Assembly (NCBI GenBank): GCA_000949895.1 | Contig: JWIT01000028.1 | Span: 52,046 to 116,045 of the forward strand | Direction: 5' to 3' | Source of the DNA: Agrobacterium arsenijevicii | Lineage (GTDB): Bacteria > Pseudomonadota > Alphaproteobacteria > Rhizobiales > Rhizobiaceae | Length of the DNA: 64,000 bases | Part shown: in pieces, positions 51,123 through 58,589 of the stretch | Position numbering within the stretch: position 1 is the stretch's first letter | Layout: each line of letters opens with the position of its first letter | The notes under the pieces: generated by a model | Seen by the model: only the letters and a program-made list of their open reading frames with translations | Databases searched by the model: none | Told to the model about the DNA's origin: nothing | Translations under genes and position numbers: made by a program

Positions 51123-51617
51123 ATGAGCGACGACCATCACCACGACCACCATCACTCGGACCATTGGAAGCACAACGGGATCCGTGTCATCAAGGGCGAC
51201 CAGCTCGATTCCAACACGGCCCAGACGCCTGGCATGTTCCGGCAGGCAGCCGTCAATCATGCCCGCGTCGGCGCACAGAAAATCTGGGCAGGCACCGTCG
51301 CAATCGAGCCGAACGCCAAGACCGGGGTCCACCACCACGGTGCGCTCGAAAGCGTTATTTTCGTGATCCGTGGCAAGGCCCGTATGCGCTGGGGGGATCA
51401 TTTGGAATATGTCGCGGAGGCGGGACCAGGCGACTTCATCTTCGTGCCGCCTTACGTACCGCACCAGGAAATCAATGCCGATCCTGACAACGTGCTCGAG
51501 TGCGTCCTGGTGCGATCGGACAACGAGGCAGTCGTCGTCAACATCACGGATGTCGATCCTGTAGAGAAGCCGGAAGAGGTTTATTGGGTTGATCCAATAC
51601 ACCGCCATCCGGATTGA
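51123..51617 (+). CDS. cupin-domain protein with His-rich N-terminus
   Basis: A 164-residue single-cupin protein. The N-terminus is HHHDHHHSDHWKH, a potential metal-loading tail. The metal-binding cupin motifs are GVHHHGALESVIFVIRGKAR (motif 1) and GDFIFVPPYVPHQEIN (motif 2). It could be a small metal-dependent dioxygenase or a sensor. It lies 13 bases after the rhodanese gene and is the last gene of the operon. A sulfur-oxidising role like persulfide or cysteine dioxygenases is possible but not shown. Confidence 0.8.
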   Translation: MSDDHHHDHHHSDHWKHNGIRVIKGDQLDSNTAQTPGMFRQAAVNHARVGAQKIWAGTVAIEPNAKTGVHHHGALESVIFVIRGKARMRWGDHLEYVAEAGPGDFIFVPPYVPHQEINADPDNVLECVLVRSDNEAVVVNITDVDPVEKPEEVYWVDPIHRHPD

Positions 51618-51773
51618 GAGAGAGAAACCGGCCCACCATGGGCTGCTCGCCCGGCCGGACCCCAACGCGGCCGTCCAGATGGCAATCGGTTTGCGCGATA
51701 GCCATCATACGGTTCGAAAATGTCGCACACGTATATCCAGGCAGCCGCACACCGGCTGGTTGGGTGCGGCCGT

Positions 51774-52788
51774 TCAGGCGAGCGCGGCTTTTATGGTTGC
51801 ACGATCCCTCTGGCGTTCCGTTGCCATTAAGCGAACGGCACGGGTCGTCCGCAACGGTTCGGTATCCTCGATATCGCGAGCCAACACTCGATCTTCCCGT
51901 TCAGCCCATTCCCACAGGCGTACCAGCCACTCGTCGGTCGCGATCCGATGAAGAGCGTTCAACGAGAGCCGGTCTAAAGCTCGAATGGCGTTGCGCAGCA
52001 CTGGTTCGTAGGCTCCATCGTCCAGAACATAGTAGACACCTTCATCCACGAGATGCCCTCGTGTCGCGAGGCCAACCAGAACGTCCCGCGCTCGTGTTGT
52101 ATTCACTCGTGCCAGCCAGGCAAACAGATCAAATGGGTCGACCCTGAGCATCAGGAGCGCTTCGACGATGCATTCGGACACATAAGTATCCATGTCCCTA
52201 CCCGTCTTGCCCATCACACGTTCGAACGGCACGGGATCGCCGCCATCGAACCAATTCAACGCGACGCGGCAGAACAAGGCGCGCAGGGCATCCTGTTCCT
52301 CTTTCGGCCAGCGCCAGAGCCCCAAGTCGCATGGCGCCTTCCATGGGAAAGTAATCATGGTCGAAGTTCAGGAATGTCAGTTCCAGCCCACGGGGCAGCC
52401 AGTGGAGGAATGTGTGTCGCGGCCACCGGAGCAGTTCGGATGCTCGAAGTAGATCCGCCCGAAGCTTGCGAGCGCGGCGCGACGCGGATCGCCCGCGTTT
52501 CGCGTTTCTGCCTCTTCCTCGGGCGTGAAACATTGGCGGCACCAACCCCATCTCGGGCGGTATCGGGAGAAAACCGCGTGGATCTGCAGAGACAGCTCTC
52601 AACATCGGAGGATTGAGGTCGAAGCGATGCAAGATTTGCTCTGCCTGACGTTCTGATGGGCGACGAGGATGCTTCAAGGAGAGGGCGTCCCGAGGGAATG
52701 ACAGAGTACGGCATAAGGGCCTGAAACGTTCATTCGCTCTCCGCAGGTATGCATCGACCACTTTCTGCTGATGCGTGCAGAGCAACAT
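51774..52788 (-). pseudogene. hypothetical gene with an internal frameshift
   Basis: Two overlapping minus-strand frames give one plausible protein of ~330 residues. The upstream part runs to TFLNFDHDYFPME near 52345. The sense then continues in another frame as ITFPWKAPCDLGLWRWPKEE to the stop at 51774. After the crossover the first frame turns into an Arg-rich nonsense tail. No ribosome-binding site is seen at the internal ATG. The family is not recognised. The apparent start at 52788 lies in a DinB fragment, so the true 5' end is probably lost. Confidence 0.45.
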
Positions 52789-52812
52789 GGGCCAGCATTT
52801 CCTCGCGGGTCA
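52770..52812 (-). pseudogene. short fragment of a DinB-family gene
   Basis: On the minus strand this reads LTREEMLAHVALHA, matching MTREEMLTHVALHAGYHRGE in the intact DinB-like gene at 60271. The DNA is also ~90% identical over about 40 bases (GCAACATGGG-CAGCATTTCC and flanks). Nothing else of the gene remains. Confidence 0.55.
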
Positions 52813-52881
52813 GGCGGCGAGGAGACATCATTAAAAACGACAATCGAAAATATGGTCATTGAAATGGCGCCTCGACGGTTG

Positions 52882-53505
52882 TCAATTTTGCCATAGGAAC
52901 TTGCCAGTCCCTCCTGCACATTCGCATTCAAAAAGATAACCGCAACCGCCCCCGAAGTTCATTTCCGTCTCGTAGTCTGGGCCGGCCTCAAGCTGAGCAA
53001 CAAAACCCATCTTTTTTTGGCAGTGATGGCAACTCGGCGTTTCGTCGCCCTGTAGCCAAACTGCTTTTCCACCAATCTGGCCGAGAACGTCACGCTGGCG
53101 GCGAGAATGCCGTTGCGCCCATTCCTCCCGGGCCTTGTCATAGGTCAAGGATTGGACCCGCTCGATACAAGCGCCATATCGCAGGCCAGCGCGAACGACC
53201 TCGCCTTCGGACGGCGCATCGGCAATTTTGAGATCCTCAATGCCTGTGCAAACGACCGCATTTGCGCCGCCATCCGGCTCCCACTCCGAACACACCCCGG
53301 GGTCATTCTGACACATAAAGATCAAGTGGAGCCTCTGCGCGCCTCCGCGGCGAACTTGCCCGAGGAACTGCATGTTGACGCCACAAGATTTACATGCTGG
53401 CCACGAGAAACGGCTATCGGTAGACGGCAAGCCTCCAAAGTTTGTTTCCGAGGATGGCCCATCTGTCAGGGTGCCATCTAGAAGAAGAAGGTCAATTTCG
53501 GCCAT
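52882..53505 (-). CDS. DUF1963/YwqG-like zinc-motif protein
   Basis: A 207-residue soluble protein. Two Cys pairs are visible, CKSCGVNMQFLGQV near the start and CHHCQKKMGFVAQL near the end, each followed by the typical 'M.FL.Q' stretch. HLIFMCQNDPGVCSEW and GGCGYLFECECAGG complete the DUF1963-like pattern. Function unknown in the family. Start ATG 53505 (MAEIDLLLLDG) is preferred over the codon at 53535. A promoter-like repeat copy lies 36-90 bases upstream. Confidence 0.65.
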   Translation of the reverse strand: MAEIDLLLLDGTLTDGPSSETNFGGLPSTDSRFSWPACKSCGVNMQFLGQVRRGGAQRLHLIFMCQNDPGVCSEWEPDGGANAVVCTGIEDLKIADAPSEGEVVRAGLRYGACIERVQSLTYDKAREEWAQRHSRRQRDVLGQIGGKAVWLQGDETPSCHHCQKKMGFVAQLEAGPDYETEMNFGGGCGYLFECECAGGTGKFLWQN

Positions 53506-53540
53506 AGGCTTTCCTACATATCGTTTCGGTCGCAAAATAC

Positions 53541-53598
53541 CAACATTTGTGCGATTTTTATAGCTTCCTGTTGCAGCGTCCGAAAATCGGGATTTCCG
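53541..53598 (-). repeat. promoter-like repeat, copy E
   Basis: Read on the minus strand: TTCGGA, 16 bases including CGCTGCAACAGG, then TATAAA. It directs transcription into the DUF1963-like gene. Related to copies at 54607, 55231, 56202, 56874 and 63880. Confidence 0.6.
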
Positions 53599-53752
53599 GC
53601 CAGTCGTCTTGATCTTGCTCGCACGTACCGCCTGTGATCGGTCACGAGGAGAAGGCCGAGCATGCTAACCTGGTGTCCCGAAAACCGGAAGCAGGCCAAT
53701 ATGTTGGTTCTGCGAGGTGGTCGAAAATCGCAGCTTCAGGCCGTATGTGACC

Positions 53753-54379
53753 TTACTGAGGCGGTTCAGCACTGGACCGATCGCTAAGATGAATGCACTG
53801 TGCTCCGCCGCGCCGAGTGAAGCTGCCATCGAAATAGGAGCGAAGGTATTGCTTACATGGGAGAGTGCACGATCGTTCCTCGCCAGCTCCGAAGGAGACT
53901 TCATCATCCTGTCTGTGCGATAGGGCCGCCCGAGAGGTTTTCTTTCCGAGCCAATCCATGGCTGCATTGAAAACGAGATAGTCCTCATATTTGCCATCGG
54001 GTTCGCGTGGACCTACAGCCTTGGTCGGCAAGGTGGCGCCAATATCTCCGTCAGGACGAGGAAGTTTATAGGTCGTCCATTGTTCCGGGCGGGGGCTTAT
54101 ACGCAAGATCGTCTCGCCACAGCGACCGTCCTCAGTGACCAAGATGCCACAATAGTCGCTTCCGCAAGTGACAATATCCAACATGGGGATGCGAGGCAGA
54201 GCGCCGGCTTCCTCATCGGTTGTTTTTTCGATCCACCGCCCGAGAATCGGTTTGCTTGGAAACCCATCTGCCCAAGCAGGCAGAACCATACCGCAAAGAG
54301 CCGCTATGCAAATCAACAGGAAAGACAGGACGCGAAGCAGGAATCCCGGCCCCTCCATGTTGCAATCTCTATTCACCAT
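53753..54379 (-). CDS. secreted DUF2147-like protein, C-terminus probably altered
   Basis: The signal peptide is evident (FLLRVLSFLLICIAALCGMV, cleavage near AWA-DG). GRWIEKTTDEEAGALPRI and CGSDYCGILV resemble DUF2147-type periplasmic proteins. After AMDWLGKK the composition becomes unlike the family, while the -1 frame there remains open, so a frameshift near 53930 is possible. Start 54379 (MVNRDCNMEG) follows GGGAG. Function unknown. Confidence 0.5.
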   Translation of the reverse strand: MVNRDCNMEGPGFLLRVLSFLLICIAALCGMVLPAWADGFPSKPILGRWIEKTTDEEAGALPRIPMLDIVTCGSDYCGILVTEDGRCGETILRISPRPEQWTTYKLPRPDGDIGATLPTKAVGPREPDGKYEDYLVFNAAMDWLGKKTSRAALSHRQDDEVSFGAGEERSCTLPCKQYLRSYFDGSFTRRGGAQCIHLSDRSSAEPPQ

Positions 54380-54606
54380 TGTCATCGCTCCCACGACGCC
54401 CTGTCGGCCCGAGCGTGCGATTTAGGCCATCCTGCGGACCATACCAAGAAGATGAATATACCATGATATTGATATAGCTTGAGGTGGCGACACCCCAATA
54501 TGGTACACGAGGAGTTTGAGCCCCCATGCACTAAGGCCAGCGAGAAGCCCACCAAGAAGAGAGGGAAAAAGTCGCTTCGTGTCCGCCGCTCAAACGTGTT
54601 CTAAAA

Positions 54607-54665
54607 ACCGGATTTTGCTCGATATGTTACCTCGACTTTTGCAGCGCTGCAAACTTAGGAATTGC
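54607..54665 (-). repeat. promoter-like repeat, copy A
   Basis: Minus strand: TTGCAG, 17 bases including CGCTGCAAAAGTCGAGG, then TAACAT, followed by ATCGAGCAAA. It points toward the DUF2147-like gene about 230 bases away. The intervening 54395-54600 holds nothing recognisable. Confidence 0.6.
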
Positions 54666-54720
54666 GCGACGTCGCGCTGATCAAAATACATGCCGCCGCA
54701 AGCGATCCGACATTTTCCTG

Positions 54721-54963
54721 TCACCAGGAACATGGGACATCTTTGAGCCCAAGGTAATCCTTCCAATATGCCGGCATGCCGTCAACACGTCGATGCAGTT
54801 TGACGCCACCACCCAGCGTCTTGGCCTTCGGGTCGTAGGCGGCTTCGCCATCAACGCATTTGCCCTGTTCTTCCACGCGGAAGCGGAAGGTGAGCACTTT
54901 TTTCTTCTCGTCGTAACGACTGATGAACAGAACGCCGATCGGAGGGGGTCCGCCGATCATCAT
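54721..54963 (-). CDS. small hypothetical protein or C-terminal fragment
   Basis: 80 residues (MMIGGPPPIGVLFISRYDEK) ending in LGLKDVPCSW. A DUF2147-like end is suggested by the FRFRVEEQGKCVDGEAAYDP stretch. There is no signal peptide, so it may be the 3' part of a gene like its neighbour. The 5' side runs into a LysR remnant on the other strand. Confidence 0.35.
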   Translation of the reverse strand: MMIGGPPPIGVLFISRYDEKKKVLTFRFRVEEQGKCVDGEAAYDPKAKTLGGGVKLHRRVDGMPAYWKDYLGLKDVPCSW

Positions 54964-54991
54964 ACCCCTGCCGTCTTCCCGTAAATATATA

Positions 54992-55245
54992 CCCTGCCCC
55001 TCAAAGAGGGCATGTCTGTCGTTGAGGACAGAACCCTCGCTTACCCAAATGAGGGCATCGCCTGTGTGCCGTCAATCGCGGTCAGCCGTCTCATCGAAGA
55101 TGGCCGCTTGTTGTCGATCCTGGAGGGAAATGTGCGGGACGCCGGCGTTCTTCGGCTTCTGTGGCCGGCCGGAGCTGCCCCCTCGCGCAATGTGGGCGTG
55201 TTGGTCGATTTCGTAGCTCAAGCGAGTGTGTCGCAGAAGTTCTGA
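54992..55245 (+). pseudogene. LysR regulator, C-terminal remnant
   Basis: The frame reads LAYPNEGIACVPSIAVSRLI, then EDGRLLSILEGNVRD and PSRNVGVLVDFVA. This is the end of a LysR effector domain (GIA..P...V...I.DGRL, later F.DF). The DNA-binding half is absent. It ends at TGA 55245, inside a promoter-like repeat copy. Confidence 0.6.
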
Positions 55246-55290
55246 TTTTGAACGGTGCAGAAGTCGGGCTAAGATATCGAGCAAGTCCGG
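55231..55290 (+). repeat. promoter-like repeat, copy C
   Basis: TTGAAC at 55248-55253, a 16-base spacer, and TAAGAT at 55270-55275, then ATCGAGCAA. It lies about 95 bases upstream of the nitrilase-like gene on the same strand. Confidence 0.6.
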
Positions 55291-55367
55291 GAATATTGCT
55301 AAGGCAGATAGTCATCGAACTAGGGGCGGCCTCTGCAAAAAGTGCTCTACTTGGTGCAAGAAGATTG

Positions 55368-56158
55368 ATGTCAGAGGAGGCTGAATTGCGAGTTGGTTTT
55401 GTCGAGTGGCCTGAGGGGCTTGAGCCATATGACTCGCAGTGGGCCAAGATCACGGACCATCTCGCTGCTGCTCGGTTGGAAATGCTGATTACCAACGAAC
55501 TTCCCTTCGGTCCGTGGATCGCAGACCGAAAGCCATACAATCGGGAAACAGCTCAGGCAAGCATAGACGCTCACGCGAGAGCTTTCGATGCTCTGAAGGA
55601 GCTTGCGATACCTGCCATTGTTTCGTCGCGCCCGGTTTGGTCGGCGGATCGCCTCCAGAATCAGGCTGTGGCTATCGAAGGTGGTGAGGCGCGCACGATC
55701 CACACGAAACAGTATTCCCCGAGGAAGCCGGCTGGTATGAAGCGAGTTGGTATGAGGCAGGCGAGGATAGTTTTAATCTGAGTGAAGTGTCCGACCTCGC
55801 CATGGGCGTCATGCTATGCACCGACGCAATGTTCAATGAGCACGCCCGGCATTATGGCCAGCAAGGCACTGTGCTGATTGCAATCCCCCGCGTAGCGGGC
55901 ACGTCGACGGAAAACTGGCTCACCGCCAGTCGGATGGCTGCCATCGTGTCAGGCAGTTATGTCGTCAGCTCCAATCGGGTCGGGCGTTCAGAGAGCGGCA
56001 CTGCCTTTGGGGGAGCGGGCTTCGCATTTGGTCCTGATGGGACTCTGTTGCTCACTACCGATTCAACGAACCCATTGCTCGTTGTCGATATAAGGCCAGA
56101 ACTCGCGGCTCTCCGACGCAGCGAATATCCATGCTACGTTGCTGAACGCAGCGTTTAA
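55368..56158 (+). pseudogene. nitrilase-superfamily amidohydrolase, frameshifted
   Basis: ATG 55368 opens MSEEAELRVGFVEWPEG. The catalytic Glu is in TNELPFGPW. The catalytic Lys is in HTKQY, after which one base is missing (near 55711) and the sense resumes in another frame as FPEEAGWYEASWYEA. The catalytic Cys follows in VMLCTDAMFNEHARHY. All three nitrilase residues are thus present but in two frames. Downstream sequence to SEYPCYVAERSV is intact. A recent single-base deletion, or a sequencing error, is likely. Substrate unknown. Confidence 0.7.
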
Positions 56159-56201
56159 CGTCCGACGCCTAGCCCCTCTAGTGATCGCGAAATTTCCTGT
56201 A

Positions 56202-56250
56202 TGTCGCGGAAGTCCTGATTTTGCAGCACCTGCAAAGTTGGGGTAACATG
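56202..56250 (+). repeat. promoter-like repeat, copy F
   Basis: TTGCAG at 56221-56226, 17 bases including CCTGCAAAGT, TAACAT at 56244-56249. Directly upstream of the nucleotidyltransferase-like gene. Confidence 0.6.
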
Positions 56251-56292
56251 CTTACCCAAAACCGGAGTTGCGAGAAGGAGGAAGCCACGCGA

Positions 56293-56883
56293 ATGGACCA
56301 GCTCGGAGAACTTCGATCTACTGTTCTCGCCAGTCCATTGCTTCGGCCGATCATTGATGGGTGGGATAAGCTGGCCTTGCCGGATTGTTGGCTGGTCGCA
56401 GGGGCTATCGCTCAAACCGTTTGGAACAAGACGTTCGATCTGCCATCCACCCACGGCATTTCCGATGTCGATATCGTGTACTTCGACCCGGATGACCTTA
56501 CGGAAAAAGGGGAAGTCGACCGCGCAGCAAGAATTCGCGCGGCGTTCTCACATCTGCCAGTCTGGATCGATGTAAAGAACGAAGCTCGGGTGCATACGTG
56601 GTACGAGACCAAGTTTGGCTATCAGATTGCGCCATACACCTCGACTGCCGAGGCCATCACCACGTTTCCCACGACGGCGACAGCAATTGGCTTGAAGCCC
56701 ACCGGGGGCTCCCTTCTCCTCGATGCTCCATTCGGGACTGATGACCTCATGAACGGAGTTGTGCGACCGAATAAGAAGCAGATTACCCGTGAAATATACG
56801 ATGCCAAAACCATGCGGTGGATCACTGTATGGCCTAATCTTTCCGTTGTGTCTTGGGAGGATGAAGAGCCGCTAAAATCCTGA
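56293..56883 (+). CDS. nucleotidyltransferase-fold protein (DUF925-like)
   Basis: A 196-residue protein. CWLVAGAIAQTVWN and ISDVDIVYFDPDDL form the nucleotidyltransferase core, where the DVD supplies the metal-binding acids. HTWYETKFGYQIAPY and FPTTATAIGLK are typical of the DUF925-like family found in bacteria and fungi. Start ATG 56293 (MDQLGELR) is preferred over an in-frame upstream codon that falls in the promoter-like repeat. It is a single gene with its own repeat-borne promoter. Role unknown. Confidence 0.72.
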   Translation: MDQLGELRSTVLASPLLRPIIDGWDKLALPDCWLVAGAIAQTVWNKTFDLPSTHGISDVDIVYFDPDDLTEKGEVDRAARIRAAFSHLPVWIDVKNEARVHTWYETKFGYQIAPYTSTAEAITTFPTTATAIGLKPTGGSLLLDAPFGTDDLMNGVVRPNKKQITREIYDAKTMRWITVWPNLSVVSWEDEEPLKS

Positions 56884-56932
56884 ATTTCGGACGCTGCAAA
56901 AGTGAGCTATAAAAATTGAACAAATGTCGGGC
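56874..56932 (+). repeat. promoter-like repeat, copy D
   Basis: TTCGGA at 56886-56891, 16 bases including CGCTGCAAAAGT, TATAAA at 56908-56913. It overlaps the stop of the nucleotidyltransferase-like gene and points at the 3' end of a convergent GNAT gene, so it has no gene of its own now. Confidence 0.6.
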
Positions 56933-56984
56933 AGACTGTCTGAAAAGTAGTCGGCTGATGCCACTTCCAAGACACACCATCTAT

Positions 56985-57133
56985 TCAGGCGAAACGGGTT
57001 CGTAAATTCTCGACGTAGGCACTCATGACAATCGCCTCGGCTGTTAGCGTATCCAAAAGATCGATCGCCTCTCTTCCGGATTCGACAAAGCCGTGCGTTT
57101 GATAAAAAGCCAGAGCTTGCGGGCTCGAACCTA
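56985..57133 (-). pseudogene. GNAT acetyltransferase, 3' part separated by IS630 insertion
   Basis: The minus strand reads LGSSPQALAFYQTHGFVESG, then REAIDLLDTLTAEAIVMSAY and ends FA-stop. This is the C-terminal third of a GNAT enzyme (AxxFYxxxGF motif). It joins in frame to the 5' part at 58179-58539 when the IS and one TA are removed: ...VEIRV-L-GSSPQALAFY. Confidence 0.8.
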
Positions 57134-57219
57134 GAGCACGTCCGGGGATCAATGAATCGATTGTGATGTGACGCGCTGGCTGATTTTTGATTCAACATCC
57201 GCTTTGACGGAGGTTGGTG

Positions 57220-57603
57220 ATGGCCAGAGCGCTGAGCAGGGATTTGCGGTTGCGTGTCTTGAAAGCTGCGGATGAAGGGGCATCGGCCCGGCAGGCGGCA
57301 GCCCGGTTCGGTGTTGGAATATCGAGCGCGATCCGCTGGATTGCACGAGCGAAGATCGGGGAACAGACGCCGCGACCCCAAGGGCGACGGCGCGGCTCGC
57401 GCCTCGACGGATATGCAGACTTCATCGTCGGGATGATCGAGGAGCGCAAGGACATCACGTTAAACGAGATGGTCGAGCGCCTGGATACGGAGCGCTCTAT
57501 GCGCATCGGCCGAAGTGCCTTGAGCGACTGGCTTGGCGGGCACGGGTGGACATTCAAAAAAAGTCCGCACATGCACTGGAGCAGGATCGCCCCGATATCC
57601 TAA
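57220..57603 (+). CDS. IS630 transposase, ORF A
   Basis: The N-terminal part of the transposase: a helix-turn-helix domain (LRLRVLKAADEGASARQAAA, then RFGVGISSAIRWIAR), then SALSDWLGGHGWTFKK. It ends shortly after a run of seven A followed by G (57556-57563). The start is ATG 57220 behind GACGGAGG. The catalytic part is in the overlapping -1 frame. Confidence 0.85.
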   Translation: MARALSRDLRLRVLKAADEGASARQAAARFGVGISSAIRWIARAKIGEQTPRPQGRRRGSRLDGYADFIVGMIEERKDITLNEMVERLDTERSMRIGRSALSDWLGGHGWTFKKSPHMHWSRIAPIS

Positions 57604-58163
57604 AGCGCCGTCGCGCCTGGTTCGACAACCAACTCGATCTCGATCCGGCCAAGCTGGTCTTCATCGATGAGACCGGCCTGTCGACCAAGATGGCGCGCCT
57701 GCGTGGCCGTTCGCCCTGCGGTGAGCGCTGCCGGGCCGGTGTGCCGCACGGCCACTGGAAAACCACGACCTTCACCGGCGCGCTCCGGCTGACCGGCATG
57801 ATCGCTCCCTTCGTCTACGACGGTGCCATGAACGGCAACGTGTTCCGCGCCTATGTCGAACAGGTGTTGGTTCCCACGCTTGCCGCAGGCGATGTCGTCA
57901 TCATGGACAACTTGCCCGCCCACAAGGCCGCCGGTGTGCGCGACGCCATCGAAGCGGCGGGCGCGAGCCTGCTATACCTGCCGCCTTACAGTCCCGACTT
58001 TAACCCCATTGAAAACGCCTTCGCCAAGCTCAAGGCGTTGATGCGGGCAAAGGCCGAACGAACCATTTCGGCTCTCTGGAACGCCGCCAGTTTAATCGTC
58101 GAGCTCTTCACCCCCGCCGAATGCGCCAACTACTTCAGGGCAGCGGGATATGAACCGGATTAA
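57546..58163 (+). CDS. IS630 transposase, ORF B (DDE domain)
   Basis: The catalytic domain: FIDETGLSTKMARLRG (first Asp), VVIMDNLPAHKAAGV (second Asp) and YSPDFNPIENAFAKLK (Glu). It is in the -1 frame relative to ORF A across an A7-G slippery run, and fusing there gives TFKK-KSAHALEQDRPDILKR, the normal family sequence. The full transposase is therefore made by programmed -1 frameshifting, not from the weak internal start. Confidence 0.87.
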   Translation: MDIQKKSAHALEQDRPDILKRRRAWFDNQLDLDPAKLVFIDETGLSTKMARLRGRSPCGERCRAGVPHGHWKTTTFTGALRLTGMIAPFVYDGAMNGNVFRAYVEQVLVPTLAAGDVVIMDNLPAHKAAGVRDAIEAAGASLLYLPPYSPDFNPIENAFAKLKALMRAKAERTISALWNAASLIVELFTPAECANYFRAAGYEPD

Positions 58164-58178
58164 ACCGGACGTGCTCTA

Positions 58179-58539
58179 GCACACGGATCTCGACCTTTTG
58201 CGCGTCTGTGATTGTATTGGCCACGCCATTCAGCAACAGTGAACCAAGCCCTTTGCGTTGTTGTTGAGGATGGACATACATCCCCCACAGATAGGCGGTG
58301 TCCCCGCGCTCGATGATGACGGCGGTTCCGTTAATTTCGTTCTCTCTCACCATGCAATAGCCGCGCTCACCAGTCCCTGGCAACATCGACGCAACTCCGT
58401 TGTCATCAAGATCCTTCAGCATTTTGGACGGCGCCTCTGGGCCAAGGCTCGGGCCGTAAGTCAGGGTCCATGAAGTGCGCCACAGCTTTTCCAGGTCAGC
58501 ACTGTCGTCGGGAGTGATCGGTCGGAAATAGTGGTGCAT
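58179..58539 (-). pseudogene. GNAT acetyltransferase, 5' part
   Basis: Starts MHHYFRPITPDDSADLEKLW and continues to the acetyl-CoA-binding motif VHPQQQRKGLGSLLL (Q/RxxGxG/A). The frame runs into the IS630 at VEIRV-L. The rest is at 56985-57133. The intact gene would encode ~170 residues of a typical single-domain GNAT enzyme. Inactivated by the insertion. Confidence 0.82.
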
Positions 58540-58589
58540 TGCTGTGTCGTGTCCTTGCGGAATGTAACAGGCTAGTCTGTCCTGGATTC

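Larger units (their letters stand above)
57134..58176 (+). mobile_element. IS630-family insertion sequence, complete, 1043 bp
   Basis: The ends are GAGCACGTCCGG and its exact complement CCGGACGTGCTC. A TA dinucleotide flanks each side (57132-57133, 58177-58178), the hallmark IS630 target duplication. Two overlapping frames encode the transposase. It interrupts a GNAT gene whose reading frame is restored by its removal, so the insertion is recent and the ends are exact. Confidence 0.92.

Noticed and set aside
53541..56932. Integron gene cassettes with attC sites
   Set aside because: Small unrelated genes alternate with a ~50-bp repeat, as in integrons. The repeats lack the paired R/L boxes and stem symmetry of attC, vary in orientation relative to the genes, and no integrase is present. 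A promoter repeat fits better.
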